Shown here: in pieces, positions 8,794-16,569 of the stretch
How the letters are laid out: each line of letters starts with the position of its first letter
Position numbering within the stretch: position 1 is the stretch's first letter
NCBI GenBank assembly: GCA_964426135.1
Contig: CAYRPN010000033.1
Span: forward strand, 1-49,529
Length of the DNA stretch: 49,529 nucleotides
Direction: 5' to 3'
Source of the DNA: CAYRPN01 sp964426135
GTDB lineage: Bacteria; Planctomycetota; Phycisphaerae; Phycisphaerales; Phycisphaeraceae
Program-made: the position numbers and the translations under genes
Notes under the pieces: generated by a model
Told to the model about the DNA's origin: nothing
What the model saw: the letters and a program-made list of their open reading frames with translations, nothing else
The model's database searches: none

Positions 8794-9150
8794 CAAAGGA
8801 GCCGCGCACGAAGTAAGCGGGACTGCCGGCCACATCGCAGCACCGCAAAGGAGCCGCGCACGAAGTAAGCGGGACTGCCGGCCACATCGCAGCACCGNNN
8901 NNNNNNNNNNNNNNNNNNNNNNNNNNNNNNNNNNNNNNNNNNNNNNNNNNNNNNNNNNNNNNNNNNNNNNNNNNNNNNNNNNNNNNNNNNNNNNNNNCAA
9001 AGGAGCCGCGCACGAAGTAAGCGGGACTGCCGGCCACATCGCAGCGCCGCAAACCGGCTGGCGGCAGGCAGAACGCAACACCGCGTGGATCTCGCGGCCG
9101 TACGAAAGTCTGACAACCCCCGCTTACTGCGTGCGCGGCTCCTTCTGCGG
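8794..9150. repeat. 52-bp tandem repeat (F5) spanning an assembly gap, with inverted copy
   Basis: Units start at 8794 and 8846 (period exactly 52, essentially identical) and again at 8998 after the gap, beginning CAAAGGAGCCGCGCACGAAG. There are no spacers. A diverged inverted copy of the first half, CCCCGCTTACTGCGTGCGCG followed by GCTCCTTC, lies at about 9118-9147, so the block is bracketed like the other palindrome pairs. The true copy number is hidden by the gap. Confidence 0.9.
8898..8997. other. Assembly gap (100 N)
   Basis: Exactly 100 N inside the 52-bp tandem array: a scaffold placeholder, not measured length. Confidence 0.97.
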
Positions 9151-9207
9151 ACGGGAAATGCAGGTCCGTCAATGGGCGTCATTCCATCCTCATGCCCTTT
9201 GCCGCCG

Positions 9208-9365
9208 CAAGTCGCTTCCCACGTCGCTCATTTATTCAGAATGACCCCTTTTTCTCTTTCAAGTCGCTTCCCACGTCGCTCATTTATTCAGAATGACCCC
9301 TTTTTCTCTTTCATTTATTCAGAATGACCCCTTTTTCTCTTTCATTTATTCAGAATGACCCCTTT
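9208..9365. repeat. Nested 52-bp and 31-bp tandem repeats
   Basis: A 52-bp unit starting CAAGTCGCTTCCCACGTCGC begins at 9208 and 9260. Its last 31 bp (CATTTATTCAGAATGACCCC plus a T/C-rich tail) then repeats with period 31 at 9281, 9312 and 9343 until the second gap cuts it off. After the gap only T/C-rich sequence and a related GTCTGACCCCTTTT remain. No gene is seen here. Confidence 0.92.
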
Positions 9366-9465
9366 NNNNNNNNNNNNNNNNNNNNNNNNNNNNNNNNNNN
9401 NNNNNNNNNNNNNNNNNNNNNNNNNNNNNNNNNNNNNNNNNNNNNNNNNNNNNNNNNNNNNNNNN
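9366..9465. other. Assembly gap (100 N)
   Basis: Exactly 100 N inside the 31-bp tandem array: a scaffold placeholder of unknown true size. Confidence 0.97.
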
Positions 9466-9533
9466 TTCTCTTTTTTCCTTTTTCTCTTTCTCTCTCTTTC
9501 TCTCCATCCAGTCTGACCCCTTTTCTCCGTCCG

Positions 9534-9563
9534 AAAAAAAACCCCGGCGATGGCCGGGGTTTT
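9534..9563 (-). terminator. Intrinsic terminator of PEP-CTERM gene
   Basis: The stem CCCCGGC/GCCGGGG has a 4-nt loop. On the minus strand it is followed by eight U residues (A-run at 9534-9541). It sits 34 bp after the stop of the PEP-CTERM gene. A TTTT on the other side gives it weak potential in the opposite direction. Confidence 0.88.
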
Positions 9564-9596
9564 CAGTTCGTCGATCAGGTTGTCGATGGCTGCGGT

Positions 9597-10865
9597 TCAG
9601 GCGGTGCGCCGGCGGCGGTACAGCGCCAGGCCACCGAGCAGGAGCAGGCCCGCGCTGGCGGGTTCCGGCACGCTGACGGCGGTCACGCGGACGTTGTCGA
9701 AGTGCGCCTGGCCGTTGCCGGTGAAGGTCAGTTGCACCTGCAACTGGCCCGCGCTGGGCGCGGTGAAGGAGGCGAGGGCATCGACAAAGTCGCCCGCGGT
9801 GATCGACGCGGCACTGACCACCGTCGGCACGCCGACGGGCAGACCGTCGAGCAGGAAGCCGACCTGATAGTTGCCGGTGAGGCCGGACGTGCCATCGAGG
9901 CCCTTGCCCAGCGCGACGGCCAGGTTGTAAGTCGTGCCCGCCTGCGCCAGGGTCACGACGCCGGAGGTGAGGCCGGCGGTGCTGTCGCCCGTATTGACAA
10001 AGGCGAACTGGTCGCCGTCGGACTGCTGGCCGGGGTCGATGATGGCTCCGGTGGTGCCGTTCTGGTTGTAGCGGCCGTTGGACGGATCCTGGACGCCTTC
10101 GTTGAAGGCGCCGAAGGTGGTCCAGCCGGTGATGACCTCAGTGGTGAAGAGTTCGCCGATATTTCCCGGGCCGTTGGCGAGGTTGGGTAGTTCGAAGGAG
10201 CCGTTGGGCACAGCGATGACGCCCGGCGCGGAGAGCGCCGACGCGAAGCCGATCACATCCAGCTCGCGGTACATGTTTACGCCCAGCGGGTCGGCGTCGC
10301 CGAAATCGAAGCGCACGCGCGCGACATTGGTGGCGAAGTTGCCGCCGCTGTTGAGAACGCCGCCGGTGTCGCTGAGGCGCACCTCGGTGCGCAGGCCGGC
10401 GGTGGGCAGGATGCCGGCGGTCCAATCGGTGTTGGGCACGACATCGACGAAGGTGGTCGGGCTGCCGACCTTGGAGATGGAGACCCTGTACTCCTGCGAG
10501 GATCGCCCGCCAGAGCCTGCGTCATTGTGCAGGCCGAAGGTGTTGATGTTCGAGATGGTGTAGCCGCCGGGGTTCAGCGTGGTGTCGAGTTGATATTCGA
10601 TGAACCGGCCCGCGCCGGCGGTGATGCGGGAATTGGCGTCGTCGCCGGTGTCGAAGGCGCCGTTGCGGGCGATCGGCTCAGCGGTGTTGGTCTCGATGTT
10701 CAGTGCAGTGACCGAGCTGAAACTGGTCTGGAGCAGGTCATTGGAGCGCACGGTGTAGTTCGTGTTTTGCTTGGAAACAGCCGTCACCAGCGCGGCCTCA
10801 GCCGAGCTGGCTCCGAACCCCATCAACGCCGCGGCGACGAGAAGCAAACGATTGGGACGATTCAT
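9597..10865 (-). CDS. PEP-CTERM sorted extracellular protein
   Basis: This 422-residue exported protein has an N-terminal signal peptide (about 1-24, MNRPNRLLLVAAALMGF then SSAEA). It also has a C-terminal PEP-CTERM tripartite signal: VPEPAS, hydrophobic AGLLLLGGLALY and basic RRRRTA. Exosortase/PEP-CTERM systems recognise this tail and attach or release proteins at the outer surface, usually with exopolysaccharide. The body is beta-rich and low in Lys and Cys: an N-terminal F5/8-type-like region (about 30-210, with a YRELDVIGFAS-type strand) then a PNGSFELPNL jelly-roll (about 215-395). No catalytic site is recognised. AAGGAG precedes the ATG at 10865, and an intrinsic terminator follows. 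Confidence 0.88.
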   Translation of the reverse strand: MNRPNRLLLVAAALMGFGASSAEAALVTAVSKQNTNYTVRSNDLLQTSFSSVTALNIETNTAEPIARNGAFDTGDDANSRITAGAGRFIEYQLDTTLNPGGYTISNINTFGLHNDAGSGGRSSQEYRVSISKVGSPTTFVDVVPNTDWTAGILPTAGLRTEVRLSDTGGVLNSGGNFATNVARVRFDFGDADPLGVNMYRELDVIGFASALSAPGVIAVPNGSFELPNLANGPGNIGELFTTEVITGWTTFGAFNEGVQDPSNGRYNQNGTTGAIIDPGQQSDGDQFAFVNTGDSTAGLTSGVVTLAQAGTTYNLAVALGKGLDGTSGLTGNYQVGFLLDGLPVGVPTVVSAASITAGDFVDALASFTAPSAGQLQVQLTFTGNGQAHFDNVRVTAVSVPEPASAGLLLLGGLALYRRRRTA

Positions 10866-11206
10866 GGATCAACTCCTTCGAAGAAAAGGTACACGGGGCG
10901 AACCCGAAAACCGGTGAACACCGGCCAGAAACGCGACAACATCATACCGCGCCGTCTCGCGGGAACAAGGACTGCGAGCGTCCAGTATCCATCAAGAATC
11001 TCCGGCTATTTCACCCCAGCGGGTGGTGCGCCGGTGGTTCGATGACTGTGCAGCGAGACGGGCCGTGTCCGGCCCGACGAGCTTCCGGCTGCACGGCTGC
11101 GTTGGGAAATGTTGTTGCTGTCGTGCGGGGCGATGCAGGTGATTCAGCGGGGCGGGTGCGGCCCGGTTCGGAGGGTAAGAAGGGGGCATTCGTGAATGCC
11201 ATTCGG
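10866..11206. other. Intergenic, no gene seen
   Basis: This is the promoter region of the PEP-CTERM gene on the minus strand and a gene-poor stretch. I see no confident ORF, RNA or repeat. Confidence 0.45.
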
Positions 11207-11371
11207 TTAAGCATTTGCCCCTTGTTTTGACGCCCATTCAGCTTCCTCCTCCCGGCGCCGACGTCTCAGCAGCTTGTACTCCTTTAGACTTCGTCGAATC
11301 ACGCGCAGTTGCCTCCGGCTTTCGCGCGTCGGGTTCACCATCAGCCGCTCGACCCCCGGCAGGCCCAGCAT
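11207..11371 (-). CDS. Possible small basic ORF or gene remnant
   Basis: A 54-codon frame reads MLGLPGVERLMVNPTRESR and ends in a very basic helix-like tail (KLLRRRRREEEAEW). The composition looks coding rather than random, but there is no ribosome-binding site and no family is recognised. The frame continues open for a few codons upstream (PAAR), so it may be the 3' end of a decayed gene facing the remnant at 11386-11601. Confidence 0.25.
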   Translation of the reverse strand: MLGLPGVERLMVNPTRESRRQLRVIRRSLKEYKLLRRRRREEEAEWASKQGANA

Positions 11372-11385
11372 GCGGGCCGCTGGCG

Positions 11386-11601
11386 AAGGATGAGAACATC
11401 GACAATCCGAAGACGACCGACTACGGATTGGGCCGAATCTACGTCTATGCGTGTTTTTCTTGGTCTCAAGCAGAGCCAGCGCGTGCGCCCACCGTCAAGC
11501 TCGCGGAGAAGCACCGTGTGGGTTTCTTCAACGTCAGCTCGAACGAAGATGATGTGTGGGTGCCCGGAACGCATGGCAAACTCGAAGAACTGACGGAGTG
11601 A
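11386..11601 (+). pseudogene. 3' remnant of a small unknown gene
   Basis: About 70 codons from KDENIDNPKT to GKLEELTE look like real protein (VYACFSWSQAEPARAP, LAEKHRVGFFNVSS, VWVPG). This resembles the C-terminal part of small bacterial proteins in which a WSxAE segment precedes a VGFFDVS-type segment. The upstream in-frame sequence is not protein-like and no start or ribosome site is found. It is best read as a 5'-truncated gene. Confidence 0.4.
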
Positions 11602-11649
11602 ACGATCCGCGGTGGTACGCCCGGTGCCCGGCCACAGCGCCTTTTGCGT

Positions 11650-11655
11650 TAGAAT
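11650..11655 (+). promoter_or_regulatory. Putative -10 (TAGAAT) for PQQ gene 2
   Basis: TAGAAT lies 27 nt before the ATG at 11683. This leaves room for a short leader containing AGGAGG at about 11671. The whole leader resembles that of the TIM-barrel gene at 15457, with an identical AGGAGGTCTCGCATG. Confidence 0.45.
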
Positions 11656-11682
11656 GCGATCGTCTCATCCAGGAGGTCTCGC

Positions 11683-12981
11683 ATGCCCTTTCGTCTCTTG
11701 CCGGTTCGTGTCGCCGTTGCCGCAGTTGCGGTGGGATTGCTCATCGCCTGCGGGCCGGGGGAACCCACCGAGGCCGCGGACGCGGATTGGCCCCAGTTCC
11801 GCGGGCCGACGGGCATGGGTGTGAGCGCGGACAAGGCGGCCCCGCCGGTGGAGTGGGGGCAGGACAAGAACGTGGTTTGGAAGGTGGAACTGCCCGGGGC
11901 CGGCACCAGCAGCCCCGTTGTGTTCGGCCAGCGGATCTACATCACCTGCTACAGCGGTTACAACCTGCCGGGCGCCGAGGGGGGCGAGCAGGGAAATCTG
12001 AAGCGTCACCTGGTCGCGCTGAAGCGGGACACCGGGCAACTGATCTGGGACAAGACCGTGCCGCCGAAGCTGCCGGAACAGGCCCGCATCCGCGACGGGC
12101 ACGGCTACGCGTCGAGCACGCTCGCCGTCGACAAGGACCGCATCTACGCCTTCTACGGCAAGAGCGGCGCGTTCGCCTTCGATCACGAAGGCAAGCAACT
12201 CTGGCAGGCGGATGTGGGCGACGACATTCACGGCTGGGGCAGTGCCGCGTCGCCCGTGCTGCATGGCGACCTGGTCTACATCAATGCGAGCGTGGAGAGT
12301 TCATCGCTGATCGCGCTGGACAAGAAAACCGGCGCGGAGAAGTGGCGCGTGCGCGGCATCAAGGAATCGTGGAACACGCCCATCCTCGTCGACGTGAAAG
12401 GCAAGACGGAACTGGTCGTCGCCATGATGGGCAAGATCCTCGGCGTCGACCCGAAGACCGGCGATGAACTGTGGTCATGTAAAACGGACATCGGCTGGTA
12501 CATGGTGCCCAGCCTCGTGGCGCACGACGACGTGGTCTACGCGCTGGGCGGGCGCAGCGGCGTGGCGGGGCTGGCGGTCAAGGCGGGCGGACGCGGCGAG
12601 GTGACGGGCACGCACCGCCTGTGGAAGAGCATGAAGGGCTCCAACGTCGTCTCCCCCATCTATCACGACGGCCACCTCTATTGGATGAACGACAACAACG
12701 AGACGGCGTACTGCGCCAAGGCGGAGACGGGCGAAGTGGTGTACGAGCAGCGCATCAGCCGGGCGGACCAGGTGTACGGTTCGCCGGTGCTGGCGGGCGG
12801 GAATATTTATTACACGAACCGCCGGGGCACGACGTTCGTCGTCGCCGCCAAGCCGGAGTTTCAGCAACTGGCGACGAACAGCCTGGGCGATCGCAGCACC
12901 TTCAACTGCAGCCCCGCGGTGGCGGACGGCCGGCTGCTGATTCGGTCGGACAAGTATCTGTATTGCGTGGGCGCGAAATGA
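11683..12981 (+). CDS. Exported PQQ-like beta-propeller protein, second paralogue
   Basis: This 432-residue protein has a signal sequence with a possible lipobox (LLIAC, Cys at 23), followed by DADWPQFRGPTGMG, the planctomycetal propeller opener. Several blades are evident: SSPVVFGQRIYITCYS, ALKRDTGQLIWDKTV, AVDKDRIYAFYGKSGAFAF, ASPVLHGDLVYINA, ALDKKTGAEKWRV, GVDPKTGDELWSC and SPVLAGGNIYYTNRRG. They fit a seven- or eight-bladed wheel. A perfect AGGAGG 12 nt before the ATG supports the start. It is probably periplasmic or lipid-anchored; function is unknown. It shares only family-level similarity with the 2.9-kb paralogue. It ends before alternative hairpins at 13021-13057. Confidence 0.82.
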   Translation: MPFRLLPVRVAVAAVAVGLLIACGPGEPTEAADADWPQFRGPTGMGVSADKAAPPVEWGQDKNVVWKVELPGAGTSSPVVFGQRIYITCYSGYNLPGAEGGEQGNLKRHLVALKRDTGQLIWDKTVPPKLPEQARIRDGHGYASSTLAVDKDRIYAFYGKSGAFAFDHEGKQLWQADVGDDIHGWGSAASPVLHGDLVYINASVESSSLIALDKKTGAEKWRVRGIKESWNTPILVDVKGKTELVVAMMGKILGVDPKTGDELWSCKTDIGWYMVPSLVAHDDVVYALGGRSGVAGLAVKAGGRGEVTGTHRLWKSMKGSNVVSPIYHDGHLYWMNDNNETAYCAKAETGEVVYEQRISRADQVYGSPVLAGGNIYYTNRRGTTFVVAAKPEFQQLATNSLGDRSTFNCSPAVADGRLLIRSDKYLYCVGAK

Positions 12982-13020
12982 TCGGCGGCGTTTGGGAGCC
13001 GTGCAAAATCAAGTCCGAGG

Positions 13021-13057
13021 CTTGACGTAGGGTGCGTCAAGTCCGCGCGGACGCACC
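13021..13057. repeat. Overlapping alternative hairpins (F9, GGTGCGTC type)
   Basis: CTTGACG (13021) pairs with CGTCAAG (13035). GGTGCGTC (13031-13038) pairs with GACGCACC (13050-13057). The two stems share 13035-13038 and exclude each other. There is no T-tract. They lie between the converging PQQ and Gfo/Idh genes. Confidence 0.6.
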
Positions 13058-13167
13058 GGTTGGACTCCCGTTGGTCGATGGTGCGTCCGTGCCGCCCCCG
13101 CCCCTCCCCCGGGGCGAGGAGCCTCGACACATCCGACCCGGATACAGCTTCAATCTTCTACGGCTCC

Positions 13168-14454
13168 TTACACAAACTTCGTCAGCCCCGGCCGCGACAC
13201 CGCAGGCTCCGCCAGCGGCTTTTTCCAGTCGTAGTGCGGCGGGGTCAGGTCTTCCTGCGAGTTCATCGCCTTGTCCCACGTGATTTCCTGCCCGGTGTAC
13301 GCCGCCATGCGCCCCATGATCGCCAGCAGCGTGCTGTTAGCCATGTAGACGCCGTTGTTGATGGGCTTACCGGCGCGGATGGATTTGAAAAGCTCGTCGT
13401 GCTCCGCCTGGTAGAAGTCGTTGCCCTTGCCCTCGTGCCGCCATTCCTTGTCGGCGAAGGTGAACTTATGCTTGCCTTCGTTCTCGCTGAACACGCCCCG
13501 GCCCTTCTCACCGACGACGCAGGCGGACAGGTCATTGGCGCAGCCGCGAATTTGCCGGGTGTTGCTGAATAGTTTCGCGCCGCTGGCGAACTCGTAAATA
13601 GTCGAGAAATGGTCGTAAATATTGCCGTGTTCCGGCAGGTTGCGCACGATGCGGCCGCCCATGGCGATCGCTTTCACCGGGTATGTATCTTTCATCGCCC
13701 ACGCGCATACATCCAGAAAGTGGATGTGCTGCTCGACGTTGAAATCGCCGCTGAGCCAGGTGAAGTAATACCAGTTGCGCATCTGGTACTCCATGTCCGT
13801 CTGCTCCGGCGTCCGCGGCTTGACCCAGATCTGCCCGCGATAGTCATTTGCCTGCAATGTATGTAGCTCGCCCATGTCGCCGTTGTGGATGCGCTTCACT
13901 GCCTCGGCAAAGGCGTTGTAATACCGCAGGCACAGGCCCGACACGAGCGACAAGCCCTTCTTCCGCGCCATTTCGGCGGTCTCCAGCACATGCCGCACGC
14001 CCGGGCCATCGACCGCCACGGGCTTCTCGCAGAAAATCTGCTTGTTCTTCTCCACGGCGTATCGCAGGTGCATGGGCCGAAAGTGCGGCGGCGTGGCCAG
14101 CAGCACCACGTCGCAGCAGTCGGTCACCTGTTTGTAGGCATCGAAGCCGACGAACCGCCGATCCTGCGCCACGTCCAGCTTCTTCTCCAGATCCTTCTCG
14201 GTTTGCAGGCTCTTGTGGCATAGTTCGAGCCTGTCGGCGAACGCATCGCCCATCGCGTGCAGCTTGCAGTTGGCGTCAGCGCGCATAGCCTGTTTCGCCG
14301 CGCCAGTCCCGCGACCGCCGCAGCCGATGAGGCCGATCTTGAGCGTATCGCTGCCCTGGGCGTAGGCGACGCGCGCGAAGGGGAGTGAGGCGGCGAGTAC
14401 CCCGGTCGTGGCGGCGGTGGTGTTGGTGATGAAGGTGCGGCGGGTGGTGGGCAT
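13168..14454 (-). CDS. Tat-exported Gfo/Idh/MocA oxidoreductase
   Basis: This 428-residue NAD(P)-dependent sugar oxidoreductase has a twin-arginine signal (MPTTRRTFITNTTAATT, TRRTF). The nucleotide motif IGLIGCGGRGTGAAKQ lies near 40-55. The family catalytic motif follows as EKPVAVD (EKP), then the substrate domain with WYYFTWLSGDFNVEQHIHFLDVCAW containing the typical D-x-x-x-H region. The start was set at MPTTRR, supported by GGAG 8 nt upstream; a longer frame to 14505 adds no homologous sequence. Tat export implies cofactor folded in the cytoplasm. It is followed on the same strand by nothing close and preceded, 52 bp away, by the DUF1080 gene. Together with that and the TIM-barrel gene it suggests oxidation of glycosides at C3. 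Confidence 0.88.
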   Translation of the reverse strand: MPTTRRTFITNTTAATTGVLAASLPFARVAYAQGSDTLKIGLIGCGGRGTGAAKQAMRADANCKLHAMGDAFADRLELCHKSLQTEKDLEKKLDVAQDRRFVGFDAYKQVTDCCDVVLLATPPHFRPMHLRYAVEKNKQIFCEKPVAVDGPGVRHVLETAEMARKKGLSLVSGLCLRYYNAFAEAVKRIHNGDMGELHTLQANDYRGQIWVKPRTPEQTDMEYQMRNWYYFTWLSGDFNVEQHIHFLDVCAWAMKDTYPVKAIAMGGRIVRNLPEHGNIYDHFSTIYEFASGAKLFSNTRQIRGCANDLSACVVGEKGRGVFSENEGKHKFTFADKEWRHEGKGNDFYQAEHDELFKSIRAGKPINNGVYMANSTLLAIMGRMAAYTGQEITWDKAMNSQEDLTPPHYDWKKPLAEPAVSRPGLTKFV

Positions 14455-14470
14455 ATGTTTATCTCCACGC

Positions 14471-14497
14471 CCGGCCCTTCGGGCCGGCGCTAAACGG
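14471..14497. repeat. Short F2-group palindrome
   Basis: The stem CCGGCCC/GGGCCGG with a TTC loop is followed by CGCTAAACGG, the F2 tail. It lies in the 51-bp gap between the DUF1080 and Gfo/Idh genes. Confidence 0.65.
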
Positions 14498-14505
14498 GGA
14501 TGCAA

Positions 14506-15330
14506 TCAATACTTCGCGGGGCCGATCGATACATTGCGGAAATACACTTCATGCCCCTCATCCTGAAGCGCGATGCGGCCGCTGGCGGGAAACACATCCA
14601 GCGCTTCGTTCACAGTCGTGCCGTTGATCTTCACGGTGACGGTGGTTCCTTTGGCGATGACTTCCACTTTCGTCCATTCGCCCAATTTGCTGGCGACGTC
14701 GTCCTTGCCGCGGGTGTCGAGCAGTTCCTTGAATCCCGCCTCGTGCTTGTTCCACCAGAACTGTCGGCCCGAGTATTGCACGAGCCTGCCTTCGGGATCC
14801 CAGCGCGTGTTGCCGTCCTTCTCGAAGCGGACCTTGCTGCTCATCTTGGCGTCGATGCGGTTGCCGGCTTCATCGACGCCGCGGATCACGATGAGATCGC
14901 CCTCGCAGCCCTGGGCGAGCTGCACCTCCAGCGACGTGACCCACGCGCCGCGGCCGAAACCGCGCCGTTCGCCGGCGCCGCCGTCTTTGCCGGTGCAGTG
15001 GACGAGCACGCCGGAGTTGCGGACATATTTGCCGCCGTCGGTCTTCGTGCCCCATTTGAACTCGCAGGTGAAGTGATAATCCTTGTACGCCTGTTTGGTG
15101 GCGATGTAGCCGCGATGATCGCCGCCTTGCATGTGGATCACGCCGTCCTTCACGCTGAACGCCGGCGCGGGGTCTTTGTCGGCGGTCGCCTGGAGCCAGG
15201 TGGTCCAGCCGGCGAGGTCTTTGCCGTTGAAGAGCGTGGTGGTTTTGTCGGGAGCGACGGCGTCGGCGAAGGCGCTGCCTGTGACGGCAGACGCGAGAAG
15301 CGCCGCGGCGATGCAGAGTCGAAGTGTCAT
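14506..15330 (-). CDS. DUF1080 (3-keto-disaccharide hydrolase-type) exported protein
   Basis: This 274-residue protein has a Sec signal peptide (MTLRLCIAAALLASAVTG then SAFA). It opens with TTLFNGKDLAGWTTW, the hallmark of the DUF1080/concanavalin-like beta-sandwich. KDGVIHMQGGDHRGYIATKQAYKDYHFTCEFKW and NSGVLVHC follow, then EVQLAQGCEGDLIVI and the closing GRIALQDEGHEVYFRNVSIGP. Members are reported to hydrolyse or eliminate 3-keto-glycosides formed by Gfo/Idh enzymes. The start was placed at the signal peptide; a longer open frame to 16266 is antisense to the TIM-barrel gene and is not believed. It is probably co-transcribed with the Gfo/Idh gene downstream and divergent from the TIM-barrel gene. 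Confidence 0.88.
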   Translation of the reverse strand: MTLRLCIAAALLASAVTGSAFADAVAPDKTTTLFNGKDLAGWTTWLQATADKDPAPAFSVKDGVIHMQGGDHRGYIATKQAYKDYHFTCEFKWGTKTDGGKYVRNSGVLVHCTGKDGGAGERRGFGRGAWVTSLEVQLAQGCEGDLIVIRGVDEAGNRIDAKMSSKVRFEKDGNTRWDPEGRLVQYSGRQFWWNKHEAGFKELLDTRGKDDVASKLGEWTKVEVIAKGTTVTVKINGTTVNEALDVFPASGRIALQDEGHEVYFRNVSIGPAKY

Positions 15331-15425
15331 GCGCGAAACCCTTGAAGGACGGGCAACAAGGATGGATTGTAATCGCGGCGAATCGAGTAACGAAGCCCCG
15401 AGCGCTAACCGCCAGATGTGACCGA

Positions 15426-15431
15426 TATACT
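15426..15431 (+). promoter_or_regulatory. Putative -10 (TATACT) for TIM-barrel gene
   Basis: TATACT lies 25 nt upstream of the ATG at 15457. AGGAGG lies between them, giving a normal short leader. Confidence 0.45.
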
Positions 15432-15456
15432 GGCGCTTGATTTCAGGAGGTCTCGC

Positions 15457-16443
15457 ATGTCCACATGTTCCAGCCCTTCGCGACGTTCGTTTCTCCACAC
15501 CGCCGGCGCTTCGCTCATTGCAGGCGGAGTCGCGGCTGTCGTGCCGATGGCGACGGCTCAGGACAAGACCGTCATCCCGGGCACGCCCGCAGTGCCTGGC
15601 AAAGCGCCCACCGAGTTCCAACTCGCCTGCATGACGCTGCCTTACTCGCTGTTCCCCTTGCAGCGGGCGCTCGAAGGCATCAAGGGCGCGGGTTACAGAT
15701 ACGTCGCGTGGGGCACGTCGCACAAGGAGCCCGGCGAGGCGAAGAGTGTGCCCGTGATGGCGGCGGACGCGGAGCCGCAGAAAGCGAAGGACTTGGGCAA
15801 ACGCTGCCGGGACATGGGTCTTGCTCCGCTGATGATGTTCACCGGCATCTACCCCGAGCACGCCGACGCGATTCGCATTTTCACCAGCCGGATCAAGCAG
15901 GCGCAGGCCGCGGGCATTCCGCAGATTCTCACCTTCGGCCACACGAAAGGCGGCAACCACGCGCTCTGGGTCGAGCGATTCAAGAAACTCGCACCCGTCG
16001 CCGGCGACCACGGCGTCATGATCGTCATCAAGCAGCACGGCGGCGAAACCGGCACCGGCGAAGCCTGCGCCAAGATCGCGCGCGAGATCGATCATCCCGC
16101 GGTGAAGGTGAACTACGACGCCGGCAATGTGATGGATTACCTCGATGTCGATCCGATACCCGACATCAGAAAATGTGCCGACGACATCCGCAGCTTCTGT
16201 ATCAAGGATCACCGCAATTTCCCCAAGGACGAAGACTGCGGCCCCGGCTTCGGCGAGATCGATCATTACAAGCTGCTACATACAGTCGCGATGACGGGCC
16301 TGAAAATGCCGCTGTGCTTCGAGAATATTTCCGCCCCGGTGGTGCCGCGGCCGGACAAGGCGGAGGGCGTGGACGAACTGGCGAAGCGGGCGCGGGAGTT
16401 CATCGAAGTGGTGGTGAAGGGATTGGGGGCGAAAGTTGCATAA
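15457..16443 (+). CDS. Tat-exported sugar isomerase/epimerase-like TIM barrel
   Basis: This 328-residue protein has an N-terminal twin-arginine-like signal (SRRSFLHTAGASLIAGG). A xylose-isomerase-like TIM barrel follows, with LQRALEGIKGAGYRYVAWG, TFGHTKGGNHALWVERFKKLAPVAGDHGVMIVIKQHGGE, VKVNYDAGNVMDYLDVDP and FCIKDHRNFPKDEDCGPGFGEIDHYKLL. The E, D, H and E positions (KQHGGE, YDAGN, KDHR, GEID) fit the metal-binding carboxylates and histidine of the family. AGGAGG 12 nt before the ATG supports the start. It is divergent from DUF1080 and Gfo/Idh, which suggests a shared role in periplasmic sugar (3-keto-sugar) processing. The precise substrate is unknown. Confidence 0.85.
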   Translation: MSTCSSPSRRSFLHTAGASLIAGGVAAVVPMATAQDKTVIPGTPAVPGKAPTEFQLACMTLPYSLFPLQRALEGIKGAGYRYVAWGTSHKEPGEAKSVPVMAADAEPQKAKDLGKRCRDMGLAPLMMFTGIYPEHADAIRIFTSRIKQAQAAGIPQILTFGHTKGGNHALWVERFKKLAPVAGDHGVMIVIKQHGGETGTGEACAKIAREIDHPAVKVNYDAGNVMDYLDVDPIPDIRKCADDIRSFCIKDHRNFPKDEDCGPGFGEIDHYKLLHTVAMTGLKMPLCFENISAPVVPRPDKAEGVDELAKRAREFIEVVVKGLGAKVA

Positions 16444-16551
16444 CAGGACAAGCTGCGCGTGGACAGCCACGTCACCTGTCTACAGGCGACGCAGTTCAGC
16501 CCGGACTTTCAGCGGGGCGAGGACTGGACTTTCATCTACAACGGCAACTGA
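16444..16551 (+). pseudogene. 35-codon in-frame gene tail directly after a stop
   Basis: Immediately after the TIM-barrel TAA the same frame reads QDKLRVDSHVTCLQATQ then FSPDFQRGEDWTFIYNGN, ending in TGA. It looks protein-like (balanced composition, ends in a plausible beta strand) but has no start codon or ribosome site. It may be the remaining 3' end of a lost downstream gene joined by deletion, or a former C-terminal extension. The family is not recognised. Confidence 0.35.
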
Positions 16552-16569
16552 TCGCGGCGGGCGCGCTTT

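Noticed and set aside
8794..9050. CRISPR array
   Set aside because: The 52-bp units follow each other with no unique spacers, and no cas gene is near.
14506..16266. 586-residue minus-strand fusion protein upstream of DUF1080
   Set aside because: The added part is antisense to the TIM-barrel gene, lacks protein features, and a clear signal peptide starts at 15330.
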